Origin: a virus
DNA length: 40,704 bases
Strand: one strand, 5' to 3'
Virus record (IMG/VR): IMGVR_UViG_3300045119_000046
Coordinates: 1 to 40,704 of that record
Shown: positions 22,770-30,023 of the stretch, in pieces
How the letters are laid out: every line of letters starts with the position of its first letter
How positions within the stretch are numbered: the first letter of the stretch is position 1
Position numbers and translations under genes: made by a program
The notes under the pieces: model-generated
What the model saw: only the letters and a program-made list of their open reading frames with translations
Told to the model about the DNA's origin: nothing
Databases searched by the model: none

Positions 22770-22861
22770 ACGATTTCATTTATATCGTCGCTGCCACATT
22801 CACAGTCACCAGTCTGATCGCGATCTATGCTTGCATCGTTTCGCACCGGGGCGGGCTGTGA
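22766..22861 (+). CDS. Tiny membrane peptide, plus-strand island
   Basis: A 31-residue frame from GTG 22766, VNDFIYIVAATFTVTSLIAI then YACIVSHRGGL, is a single membrane helix. It overlaps its neighbours by four bases on each side (GTGA), so it is translationally coupled. Function unknown. Confidence 0.5.
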   Translation: MNDFIYIVAATFTVTSLIAIYACIVSHRGGL

Positions 22862-23025
22862 CCCAGTACGTCACCGTCGAGATCTTCACCGGCTGCTACG
22901 AGGTCTGGCGCATCGACAACCACGGCGTCAGGCCGGTGCAGACCAACATCAGGACGCGGGAGAAGGCGCAGCGTGCCAGGGAGATCTGGGAAAATCGCGA
23001 GGAGGCGAGGAGGGCACATGACTGA
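22858..23025 (+). CDS. Small basic hypothetical protein
   Basis: A 55-residue protein from GTG 22858: VTQYVTVEIFTGCYEVWRID, NHGVRPVQTNIRTREKAQRA, with a highly charged helical end (REIWENREEARRAHD). Its start overlaps the previous stop, and its end overlaps the next start by eight bases. No family recognised. Confidence 0.55.
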   Translation: MTQYVTVEIFTGCYEVWRIDNHGVRPVQTNIRTREKAQRAREIWENREEARRAHD

Positions 23026-23299
23026 CAAGGAAGAAATCGATCTGGTTGAGCGTCTGCGCGAGTTTGGCGCATATCAGCGGACGACAACGATGGAATTAGC
23101 CGTCATCTGTCGCGAAGCCGCCGACGAGATCGAGCGGTTGCGAAGGGCGCTAGAACTTCTCACTGACGAACTACCTGAAGAGATGCACGCCCTTGACGAG
23201 CCCGACGAGGATTGGGAGGTCATTGTGAAAATGCGCGCTATTGCCCGTGAAGCGGTCTCCTCAAAGGACGCTTCAGAGGATCGTGGAGGTAGCCAATGA
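23018..23299 (+). CDS. Small acidic helical hypothetical protein
   Basis: A 93-residue protein from ATG 23018, with strong upstream GGAGG. It reads DKEEIDLVERLREFGAYQRT, EAADEIERLRRALELLTDEL and an acidic run ALDEPDEDWEVIVKMRA, likely a helical hairpin. The pattern VERLRE..EAADEIERLR is common in small phage proteins, by memory. Its end overlaps the next start by four bases. Function unknown. Confidence 0.6.
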   Translation: MTDKEEIDLVERLREFGAYQRTTTMELAVICREAADEIERLRRALELLTDELPEEMHALDEPDEDWEVIVKMRAIAREAVSSKDASEDRGGSQ

Positions 23300-23514
23300 C
23301 CGGATACCGCTTAAAGCCTCCGTTTGAAATTTATAATGCCGGCATGGATATTTGTGACCGCGACGGACATCTCTGCTCGGCCGAGAATCCAGAGATCGCC
23401 AAAGCTATTTTAGCTGCGCTGAATGCCAATTGCCCGCGCGCTTCATGGTGCGCGCCGGTCGTTGATGACCTCATATCCCCGGTATCCTCAAAGGACCAAC
23501 AGAAGCTGAAATAA
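23296..23514 (+). CDS. Small hypothetical protein
   Basis: A 72-residue protein, MTGYRLKPPFEIYNAGMDIC, DRDGHLCSAENPEIAKAILA, ALNANCPRASWCAP. The central part with NPEIAKAILAALNA fits the small beta-strand plus helix proteins seen in many phages. It starts in an ATGA overlap with the previous gene. The TAA is part of the A-tract of the downstream hairpin. Function unknown. Confidence 0.55.
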   Translation: MTGYRLKPPFEIYNAGMDICDRDGHLCSAENPEIAKAILAALNANCPRASWCAPVVDDLISPVSSKDQQKLK

Positions 23515-23555
23515 AAAAACGCCTGCCGGGGGCAGGGGGTGCTGGCCGGCAGGCG
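23511..23555 (-). terminator. Intrinsic terminator in the minus direction
   Basis: A ten-base stem, CGCCTGCCGG (23520-23529) and CCGGCAGGCG (23546-23555), is followed on the minus strand by GTTTTTTTAT. It would stop leftward transcripts from the lysis genes before the early region. In the plus direction there is no U-run, so it is not an ordinary terminator for the gene ending at 23514. Confidence 0.65.
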
Positions 23556-23640
23556 CTACGCATCGATGACTGAACTCGATACAATGCCCGTTCATCACAA
23601 CAGAGCGCCGTCAGGATAGCGGCAGAGAGGTCGGAATGCA

Positions 23641-23892
23641 ATGATGCTCGATGACATGGATGAGCTGTTCCGGACACGCCTGCGCCAGCTGATGCGAGAC
23701 CACTTCGATACCTGCCTGCGCGCCGATCTGGCCCAGCGCGATGCTGCCGAGATAATACTCCGCGCATTACTGGCCGAGACGGTCTGGGGTTCGATGGCAA
23801 TCCGCATGGAGCGGGAAGCCTTTACGGCGATGTGCAGCGAGGCCTACCGGATACTGCGGCCGCAATTCGAGAAGCACGTGAAGCCGCACTAG
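23641..23892 (+). CDS. Small helical hypothetical protein
   Basis: An 83-residue protein, MMLDDMDELFRTRLRQLMRD, RADLAQRDAAEIILRALLAE, MEREAFTAMCSEAYRILRPQ, all predicted helix. Upstream are GAGAGG as ribosome site, the GTTCATCAC motif (23590-23598) and TACAAT (23580-23585), a possible -10. The start could be the first or second ATG. No family recognised. The gap 23515-23640 otherwise holds only the terminator. Confidence 0.55.
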   Translation: MMLDDMDELFRTRLRQLMRDHFDTCLRADLAQRDAAEIILRALLAETVWGSMAIRMEREAFTAMCSEAYRILRPQFEKHVKPH

Positions 23893-23963
23893 GCAGTTGC
23901 GGCACGCCATGGAACAGGCGTAGGCTAGGCGCATTGCTTCATCACATTTACCTGGAGCCTCCC

Positions 23964-24641
23964 ATGAAAAAACTGCTGATTGCCACAGCCGCCCTGCTCG
24001 CGACTGCCGGACTGGCGCGCGCCGACGTCATCGTCGACAACCACCTGAGCGGTACTGGCGACAATGTTATCTTCAATTCGATTAACGGCGATCTGGCACT
24101 CGCCACACTCAACAGTCCGAACCACCTCGACGTCGTTCGCTTCCAGGACTTGACTGGCAGCACCACGTTCGGCGCGTCAGCCAACGGTAACGACATCAAG
24201 ATTGTCGGCACCCAGAACCTGTTCATTCAGGTGTTCGACCCGACCAACATCACCGTAGTCGGCACCACCACGCAGGTGTTCTCCATCACCGGCACCGGCG
24301 ACGTCACGGCCTTCGTGCAGGCCAACGATCAGTTCGGCAACGCCGAGGCCATTCAGGTCTTTGACCTTACCACGCTGTTCGGCGCGCTCGGGCCGGGGCA
24401 GAACGGGTTCACCTTCAATGCGATCAACGGCGAGACGATGACTTCGCTGCGGCTGCTCGACGTCAACGGCACCATCACCGATTTCGAGCATTACCGGATC
24501 GACGTTGCGCTGGCCGTTCCCGCCCCCATCGTCGGTGCCGGTATTCCCGGCCTGCTGGCCGCCGCCTTCGGCCTGTTCATGCTGAACCGCTACCGCCGCA
24601 ACAAGCGCGACGGCGGTGCCTTCCATGCTGCGATGGCTTAA
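23964..24641 (+). CDS. Secreted protein with PEP-CTERM-like C-terminal sorting signal
   Basis: A 225-residue protein from ATG 23964 with GGAG in front. It has a classic signal peptide (MKKLLIATAALLATAGLARA). The mature part is an all-beta, Gly/Asn/Thr-rich domain (NHLSGTGDNVIFNSINGD, NLFIQVFDPTNITVVGTTTQ, NGFTFNAINGETMTSLRL). The end has VPAPIVGAGIPGL, a membrane helix LLAAAFGLFMLN, and basic RYRRNKR. This tripartite tail matches PEP-CTERM-like signals processed by exosortase in envelope or exopolysaccharide systems. It may coat the host surface during infection. The upstream frame from 23832 overlaps the previous gene and is rejected. Confidence 0.75.
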   Translation: MKKLLIATAALLATAGLARADVIVDNHLSGTGDNVIFNSINGDLALATLNSPNHLDVVRFQDLTGSTTFGASANGNDIKIVGTQNLFIQVFDPTNITVVGTTTQVFSITGTGDVTAFVQANDQFGNAEAIQVFDLTTLFGALGPGQNGFTFNAINGETMTSLRLLDVNGTITDFEHYRIDVALAVPAPIVGAGIPGLLAAAFGLFMLNRYRRNKRDGGAFHAAMA

Positions 24642-24867
24642 ACGAAAACTTCGCCCGCCTCTCCCGGCGGGCGAACCCTATCTGAGCGACCCGACGCCGG
24701 AGAACCTCTACCAGCTCGTCAAGCGACGCTGCCCGGTGTGTGGCCTGTCGCCGCCGGAGTGGTTGGAGGTCGAAAGGCCCGACGACGCGGTCTGCGCCCG
24801 CTGCGCCGCGCACTACAAGGTGCCGCAGCCGGGCAACAAGGCGTGGCGCGTCAATCGGATGCGCTAG
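24625..24867 (+). CDS. Small zinc-ribbon protein
   Basis: An 80-residue protein from ATG 24625 (a GTG at 24616 would add three residues). Two Cys pairs, CPVCG and CARC, spaced by about 19 residues form a likely zinc ribbon, after a basic N-terminus (MLRWLKRKLRPPLPAGEPY). It overlaps the end of the secreted-protein gene by 17 bases, and its own end overlaps the amidase gene tail to tail. The plus-strand island ends here. Function unknown. Confidence 0.6.
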   Translation: MLRWLKRKLRPPLPAGEPYLSDPTPENLYQLVKRRCPVCGLSPPEWLEVERPDDAVCARCAAHYKVPQPGNKAWRVNRMR

Positions 24868-25813
24868 GGTGCGGGAAGATCACTTCTACCTCGTCGTCCG
24901 TCTCCAGTCCGAGGTCGGCCAGCAGGCCGGGCGACAGATCCGCGATCCGGCCTGTATCCTCATGCGGCCCCCAATCGGCCGGGAAGGCCGCCAGCTCCTG
25001 CCCTGTCGATGGCACCCGCACCAGCGCCACGCCTTCCGCCAGCATGCTCTTGGACGTGATGTCGTAATTCCAGCGGCAGGCGATGTAGTGGACGTAAGGA
25101 TTGAGGCGCCGCGCCAGACCTGAGCTGCCGGACGGCTGGTAGGGCAGGAATAAATGCTGGTTGTCGGCGGTGATGTCGAAGTGCAGCGCCAGCCCCTCGT
25201 CCGACGTGACGCCAATGTCCTCCGGCCCGCCGAACTCCGAGCAGGCGCCGATCGCGTGGAACAGCGCCTCGCCGCCCGGCGGCTCGAAGATGTCCTCGCC
25301 ATCCTCGCCACCGGCTACGTCAGCGAGACTGTCGCAGATGTCCTCGAAGTTTTCGCTATAGATCTCGACGTCGGCGAGACTATCCACAAAGCAAATTTCC
25401 AGAAGCACGCACGGTTCTGACGTTTGCGACAGCACGAAAAGGTCGGGGCGATGCTTGGCACCCCTGTCTATGAAGCCGCAAATGGCGATCGCCGCCGATA
25501 GTTTTGCGGCCAGCGCCTGCTGGCTGTAGTAGAGCACCTCGGTGCCCATTGGCTTGTCGGTTTCGACATAGGCGTTGAAATGGACGCTGATGTCGAGATC
25601 CCGCGCGTGGCTGTTGTGCCAGTCGACGATCCTGTTCAGGTTCTCATTCTGGCTGGTCGAGACCGTGTCGTGGTAGGTCTTTACGTCGTGGCCGCGATCG
25701 CGCAGGTCGATCGCGAGCTGGTTGACGACGCGGGTGGCCTCGGTGACTTCGTTGAGGATGCCGCTGGCGCCCTGGCACTCGGTGGAGTGGCCCGATGAAA
25801 TACATATCCTCAT
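24851..25813 (-). CDS. Endolysin: N-acetylmuramoyl-L-alanine amidase with DPBB-like tail
   Basis: A 320-residue lysis enzyme. The N-terminal 180 residues are an Amidase_3 domain: zinc ligands His 9 (ICISSGHS), Glu 22 (NEVTEATR) and His 78 (DISVHFNAY), and catalytic Glu near 139 (VLLEICFVDS). An acidic linker follows (AGGEDGEDIFEPPGGE). Residues about 235-318 resemble a double-psi beta barrel, with VRVPSTGQELAAFPADWG, TGRIADLSPGLLADLGL and TDDEVEVIF, as in RlpA-like proteins. No signal peptide, so a holin is needed. ATG 25813 overlaps the previous stop (TAATG). Confidence 0.85.
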   Translation of the reverse strand: MRICISSGHSTECQGASGILNEVTEATRVVNQLAIDLRDRGHDVKTYHDTVSTSQNENLNRIVDWHNSHARDLDISVHFNAYVETDKPMGTEVLYYSQQALAAKLSAAIAICGFIDRGAKHRPDLFVLSQTSEPCVLLEICFVDSLADVEIYSENFEDICDSLADVAGGEDGEDIFEPPGGEALFHAIGACSEFGGPEDIGVTSDEGLALHFDITADNQHLFLPYQPSGSSGLARRLNPYVHYIACRWNYDITSKSMLAEGVALVRVPSTGQELAAFPADWGPHEDTGRIADLSPGLLADLGLETDDEVEVIFPHPSASD

Positions 25814-25989
25814 TACAGTGGCCCTGACACAGTTGCTTTTCGCATGGCGGCCAGAATATGGTCAGCCAACTCAGCGCGTACTTCTTCGCTCCACATGCAG
25901 CAATCCAGTTCCGTATCACCTAGCGCTTCGATGATGATGTCGCGCCAAGTCGGCTTGTCACCCAGCAAATCCCTGAAACCATCCGGCAT
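25813..25989 (-). CDS. Small acidic hypothetical protein in the lysis region
   Basis: A 58-residue protein from ATG 25989: MPDGFRDLLGDKPTWRDIII, EALGDTELDCCMWSEEVRAE, LADHILAAMRKATVSGPL. It overlaps the amidase start by one base. The frame upstream of this ATG lies over the tiny membrane gene and is rejected. I recall small proteins with W-R-DIIIEAL patterns in rhizobial phages; function unknown. Confidence 0.55.
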   Translation of the reverse strand: MPDGFRDLLGDKPTWRDIIIEALGDTELDCCMWSEEVRAELADHILAAMRKATVSGPL

Positions 25990-25991
25990 AA

Positions 25992-26093
25992 TCACCCCCA
26001 CAATATCTGCACCAGCAGCGCCAGCAGCGCGATCGTTGTAACAGCCATCAGCACCAGCCACCAGTCGCTGCGCTGGATCACGTCAGCAACCAC
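25992..26093 (-). CDS. Possible tiny membrane peptide of the lysis cassette
   Basis: An open frame from GTG 26093 encodes 33 residues, VVADVIQRSDWWLVLMAVTT followed by IALLALLVQILWG, a Trp-anchored single membrane helix. It ends two bases before the next start. The start is uncertain and no strong ribosome site was found. It might be a holin partner or spanin part. Confidence 0.4.
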   Translation of the reverse strand: MVADVIQRSDWWLVLMAVTTIALLALLVQILWG

Positions 26094-26134
26094 GACATAT
26101 CTTGGGTTGACCGGTGTCCAGCGGAGGCATCGGA

Positions 26135-26356
26135 TCAATGCCCGAGGCTGTGAAAGGGATTGGAGCCGCCACCTACCAGGACGGTAATCAGTGCGATCAA
26201 CGCCAGTAGCAGAACAATCACCCAGATCCCCTTTTTGACCTGTTCGGGGATCGGGAAGATGAAACTCTCGATCACCCAGATCGCGAGGTAGATCACGCCT
26301 GCAAGGACAATAAGTCCGATCAGGAACCAGAGCACAGAGATTGCCATGCCAGCCAT
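26135..26356 (-). CDS. Two-helix membrane protein, holin candidate
   Basis: A 73-residue protein from ATG 26356 with the strong ribosome site AGGAGG. It has two hydrophobic helices (about residues 5-30, ISVLWFLIGLIVLAGVIYLA, and 42-62, GIWVIVLLLALIALITVLVG) split by a short polar loop with PIPEQVKK. Size and topology fit class II holins, which let the endolysin reach the wall. It lies between the fibre-region genes and the amidase. Holin role is inferred; a plain membrane protein is possible. Confidence 0.6.
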   Translation of the reverse strand: MAGMAISVLWFLIGLIVLAGVIYLAIWVIESFIFPIPEQVKKGIWVIVLLLALIALITVLVGGGSNPFHSLGH

Positions 26357-26365
26357 CGTCGCCTC

Positions 26366-26581
26366 CTAGTACCTGTTAACCTCCATCAATCGCCGCACCT
26401 CGGCGCAGGTTTCCTTGACGGTGACGTACTTGCCGTCGCTCATGTTGACCACGCACTTGACGTTTCCGGTGAACAACTGGTTGTGCGGCTCCGGGTTGCG
26501 CAGATTGGTGATGCTGTCGGTCTGGAGATCGATCTCAGCGCCTGAGCCTGAGTGCAGGATGATCATCACCAGCAGGATCAT
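26366..26581 (-). CDS. Small exported protein near lysis genes
   Basis: A 71-residue protein from ATG 26581, in ATGA overlap with the tail-fibre stop. The N-terminus MILLVMIILHSGSGA is hydrophobic, like a signal anchor; the rest has QLFTGNVKCVVNMSDGKYVT and KETCAEVRRLMEVNRY with two Cys. It may be envelope-located and part of lysis, for example spanin-like. The longer frame to 26821 lies over the fibre gene and is rejected. Function unknown. Confidence 0.6.
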   Translation of the reverse strand: MILLVMIILHSGSGAEIDLQTDSITNLRNPEPHNQLFTGNVKCVVNMSDGKYVTVKETCAEVRRLMEVNRY

Positions 26582-28230
26582 CGCCGCTGCGCCGTTTTGC
26601 CGTCCACGGCCAGATGCCCTGTCACGCCTTCCAACGCGGCGACCCTTGCCCGCAGCGCCTTCAACTCTTGCAGCAGCACCGGGACGTACTTGGAATAGTC
26701 CACGCCCCAGAACTCGCCGCCTTCGGCTTCCTTCACCTGCATGTGCGTCACCGCCATCGGATAGATGTCGATGGCCTGCTGCGCGATCACGCCATAGGAC
26801 CGCTCGCCGGTTTTCTTCCACGCGAAATCATAAACGTTGGTCTGGTCGATGATGTTGCCCGCGTCGAAGGACTTCAGATCCTCCTTCAGTTCGCCGCTGG
26901 AGGCGGTGTTATAGGACGTCGCCGTAGTGCTGCCGCCGATCGAGCCAACCGAGTTGGAGATCGTGCCTTGCGTGAAATAGGCATATAGATTGGAAGCGGA
27001 CGTCGATAAAAACAATATGCCACGATCAACGCCTGAGACACCTGCCGGGAATACCGTTGCAACAGTAGCCCCCGCCGCCAACGGTGCGTCTACCGATGCG
27101 GCGGGCGAGCCGTGCCAGACGTTGCCGCCAGCAAAAATAAATTTGCTGCCATCGAAGGTAAGGTATTTGGTGCCGCCGGTGCCAAAGCCATAAGTGCCTG
27201 AAGTTGCTGTAGCGGCGGCATTGATGGATGCACCGACCACCAGCGGAGCGCCGCTGAATATAAAATTGGCGTTATCGAAGGTAAGGTATTTGGTGCCGCT
27301 GTTGCCGAAGTAGTAGGTGCCGGTGGTGGCTGACACCACTGACATGACGTAATTGTTGACGACACACGGGCCGCCGTTCAGGATAAAATTTCCCCCGCCG
27401 TAAGTGAGATAGGCGGAACCGCTGTTGCCAAAGTAGCAGGTGCCGGTGGTGCTCGACGTGCCCACCGTGATGGTGCCAGCCAGTGAAGCTCCGCCGTTGG
27501 CGCGGTTGATCGCCAGCGCATTGCCAAGCAGTACGCCCGCATCGGTGTAGCGGGTGATGATAAAGTCGCTGCCTGCGTTGCTGCCGCTTTCCGGCGTGCT
27601 ATCGCCAAGCGACATCGACCAACGCTGCGCGCCCGCCGACGTGCCGTAGATGACGCTGGCGTTAGTGCTCCCCGACTTGTTCAACGAGAGGATCGGGTTG
27701 GGCATCGTGATGTCGAGCCGCCCCGTCATGCTGTCGCCAACCACGTTGACGTAGGCGGCGTCGAGGGCGGCAGTGCCACCCGCCTGCTGCGCCCACGCGC
27801 CCCACACGCCTGCCGTCTTTTGCCGCAGGTAACTCAGCCCCGTCGTGACGTCGCGCGCCTCGATGAACATATTCTGCCCGGCAGGCACCGCAGGCGGCAC
27901 CACCGCTGGATCGGAGGTGTAGCATTGCCCAATGAAGGCGTTGCCGGTCGGCGCGGAAGTGGCACCGGCTGCGGAATAGAACGATCCGGACACGAACGCA
28001 TAGCTGTCGTAGTTGGTCACCACCTGATAGGCGACATCGCCCTGCAACGATGTCATCGCATCGCGCGCGTTGTTGGCTCCGGTGCCACCGGCCACGATCG
28101 GCCGCGGCGTGTTCAGGTCGGTCTCAACATCAACCACATTCGCATTATATTTTGCGCTCTCGATCGTATTGTTTGGAATGGCGTCCGTTCCCGTCGGACG
28201 GTGATAGACGTTTGAACCATCGCGCGGCAT
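26578..28230 (-). CDS. Tail fibre/spike with C-terminal S74 intramolecular chaperone
   Basis: A 550-residue receptor-binding protein. The N-terminus (MPRDGSNVYHRPTGTDAIPN, then PIVAGGTGANNARDAM) is the usual fibre shaft start with the GGTGA motif. The middle, about residues 260-385, has three repeats with YFGNSGxKYLTF. The last 110 residues form an S74 domain: SSGELKEDLKSFDAGNIIDQ, YDFAWKKTGERSYGVIAQQA, VDYSKYVPVLLQELKALRAR. This chaperone helps trimerise the fibre and then cleaves itself off near the Ser before the ELKED motif. It is the last large virion gene before lysis. Confidence 0.85.
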   Translation of the reverse strand: MPRDGSNVYHRPTGTDAIPNNTIESAKYNANVVDVETDLNTPRPIVAGGTGANNARDAMTSLQGDVAYQVVTNYDSYAFVSGSFYSAAGATSAPTGNAFIGQCYTSDPAVVPPAVPAGQNMFIEARDVTTGLSYLRQKTAGVWGAWAQQAGGTAALDAAYVNVVGDSMTGRLDITMPNPILSLNKSGSTNASVIYGTSAGAQRWSMSLGDSTPESGSNAGSDFIITRYTDAGVLLGNALAINRANGGASLAGTITVGTSSTTGTCYFGNSGSAYLTYGGGNFILNGGPCVVNNYVMSVVSATTGTYYFGNSGTKYLTFDNANFIFSGAPLVVGASINAAATATSGTYGFGTGGTKYLTFDGSKFIFAGGNVWHGSPAASVDAPLAAGATVATVFPAGVSGVDRGILFLSTSASNLYAYFTQGTISNSVGSIGGSTTATSYNTASSGELKEDLKSFDAGNIIDQTNVYDFAWKKTGERSYGVIAQQAIDIYPMAVTHMQVKEAEGGEFWGVDYSKYVPVLLQELKALRARVAALEGVTGHLAVDGKTAQRR

Positions 28231-28232
28231 TG

Positions 28233-30023
28233 CTATCTCCCGGTAATATAGATGCGCCTCAGTTCATCCTGCTTGCGCTTGTTCTCATAGGCACTATCGG
28301 CTGCCTGCTGTCGCGCTATTCCGCTCGGCTGCGATGCTGCTTGCTGCATCATGGTTTGAGCCAGAATATCACGCGCATTCTGCGGCATGGCTTGATTGCC
28401 GAGCCAGGCCTGCCCTGGCCGCGATACAATAAATCTGGATGCTACCATTGGAGCAGCAGCACCAGCCGCAGCGCCTGCCATGGCTCCAAGGGGACCAAAC
28501 GGTAGCCCTGCGACACCGCCTGCCGTAGCGCCTGCGCCACCGGCAAACGCCCATTTTGGAAGATCGAATAATTTCTGGGCGCCAAGTCGAGCCGCCGTGC
28601 CGCTATTTGGTATTGGTTTAAGCACCCGTGTGGCTGCCTGTGTCAGCTCATCGAGGTCGCCTTGCTGTGCGGAATATTGCGCACCCCTGCGCGATTTTAG
28701 CCCCTGCGCTACCTTATCTGGCGACAGATGACCCGTGGCTTGTCCGGCAGCCACGGCATCCTCTGTCTGCTTCATAAGCCGATAGCGATTATTGTTTTCC
28801 ACCCATGCACGCGCCTCGGCCGGCGGCAGGCCCGCCTGCATGGCCTCATCCATGGCGCGCTTCATCTCGGTAAGTGCGCGGGTTTCTTGCGGGTTGGTGG
28901 CGTTCTTGGCGTTCTTGCCGAGCTGCGACCGAATAGCCTGATACTCGTCGCCGGCCATCTGCCCTTGTTGAGCAACCAGGCGATCTACAATGTTGTCGCG
29001 GGTTTGCTGGATCCTTGGCGAACGATCTGGCGGCAGCACCAGGCGCTCATATTCGTTCTGCGCGCGGGTCATGCGATTAAGCATTTGCGGATTAGATTGC
29101 ATCGGATTTTGCGACAGCTGAGTGTATCTGTCTCCGAGGCTCGCAGGGCCATGTGTCGCTACTATTGGATCCGGCAGATTAACATCTTGAGGGACGCCTC
29201 GATTAGTCAGCTCACCACGATCGTACACGCGATTGGTTACAGCGCGATCGAACCCGCTCGCCTGATTGGCCTGCAAATCAGTCGCGGCACGAGATGAAAA
29301 CGGCATATCGATGGCGTTGCTCTCAGCCGTCTGCAACGCCTTGCTGCCAGTGCGCCGGCCAGCGGTTAGAGGAACACCGGCTGCGTCCAGTATGGCAACA
29401 TCGGCCTGGTGAGCGGCCGAGGCTGGCGCCATCGGCGTAATGGCCTTACCGGCAGCAAACGGCGTGAGAATGCCGCCCATGAACCGCGCGTAGGGTTCGG
29501 CCTTTGTGCCCTTGGTAATCTGGCCGGCCGTTTCAGATCCAAGCGCTCCCACTGCAGTATTGACCAGGCGAGGCACGATACCGCCACCACCAGGCACCAC
29601 CATGCCTGGCGCGAACTCGCCGAGTGTGGATGCATACTGACCGGCAACTGTCTTGGGCTCATAAAACTTTCCGGTAACGCTCTCCATACTCTTCTGCATG
29701 TCGCCGGCGTCCGGCCCGGTAAGCAATGCCGCCGCGGGCATTGCGTAGCCCAATGTTCGCACGGCCGCAGCGCCTTTGTTGAGGTATTCATCAGGAACGC
29801 CGGCATAACTCAGTCCCGACCGCACCAGGCCTCCAACAGTGCCGCCAATGCCAGTAAGACCTGCTGTGCCGCGGCCGAGGCCTCCGACAAAACCTTTGCC
29901 TATGTCCTCGGCCTGGCCCACCTCCGGATCGTAGATAGACGCTGCACCACCTCCTACTGCTGCGCCAGTAGATGTCTGTGGTGGCTCCTGAGGGCCTACC
30001 GCTCCATAGCCTACGAATGTCAT
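28233..30023 (-). CDS. Internal virion protein, probably ejected with DNA
   Basis: A 596-residue protein starting in ATGA overlap with the transglycosylase gene. It is rich in Gly/Ala with hydrophobic patches, including AGGAGATAGGVAGLPFGPLG and AMAGAAAGAAAPMVASRF near residues 505-545, Gly-zipper helices fit for crossing the cell envelope. The N-terminal third is Gly-rich (GFVGGLGRGTAGLTGIGGTV), the middle helical (RTGSKALQTAESNAIDM). The C-terminus has NARDILAQTMMQQAAS, like motifs in neighbouring genes. It lies in the position of podovirus internal core or ejection proteins. Role inferred. Confidence 0.65.
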   Translation of the reverse strand: MTFVGYGAVGPQEPPQTSTGAAVGGGAASIYDPEVGQAEDIGKGFVGGLGRGTAGLTGIGGTVGGLVRSGLSYAGVPDEYLNKGAAAVRTLGYAMPAAALLTGPDAGDMQKSMESVTGKFYEPKTVAGQYASTLGEFAPGMVVPGGGGIVPRLVNTAVGALGSETAGQITKGTKAEPYARFMGGILTPFAAGKAITPMAPASAAHQADVAILDAAGVPLTAGRRTGSKALQTAESNAIDMPFSSRAATDLQANQASGFDRAVTNRVYDRGELTNRGVPQDVNLPDPIVATHGPASLGDRYTQLSQNPMQSNPQMLNRMTRAQNEYERLVLPPDRSPRIQQTRDNIVDRLVAQQGQMAGDEYQAIRSQLGKNAKNATNPQETRALTEMKRAMDEAMQAGLPPAEARAWVENNNRYRLMKQTEDAVAAGQATGHLSPDKVAQGLKSRRGAQYSAQQGDLDELTQAATRVLKPIPNSGTAARLGAQKLFDLPKWAFAGGAGATAGGVAGLPFGPLGAMAGAAAGAAAPMVASRFIVSRPGQAWLGNQAMPQNARDILAQTMMQQAASQPSGIARQQAADSAYENKRKQDELRRIYITGR

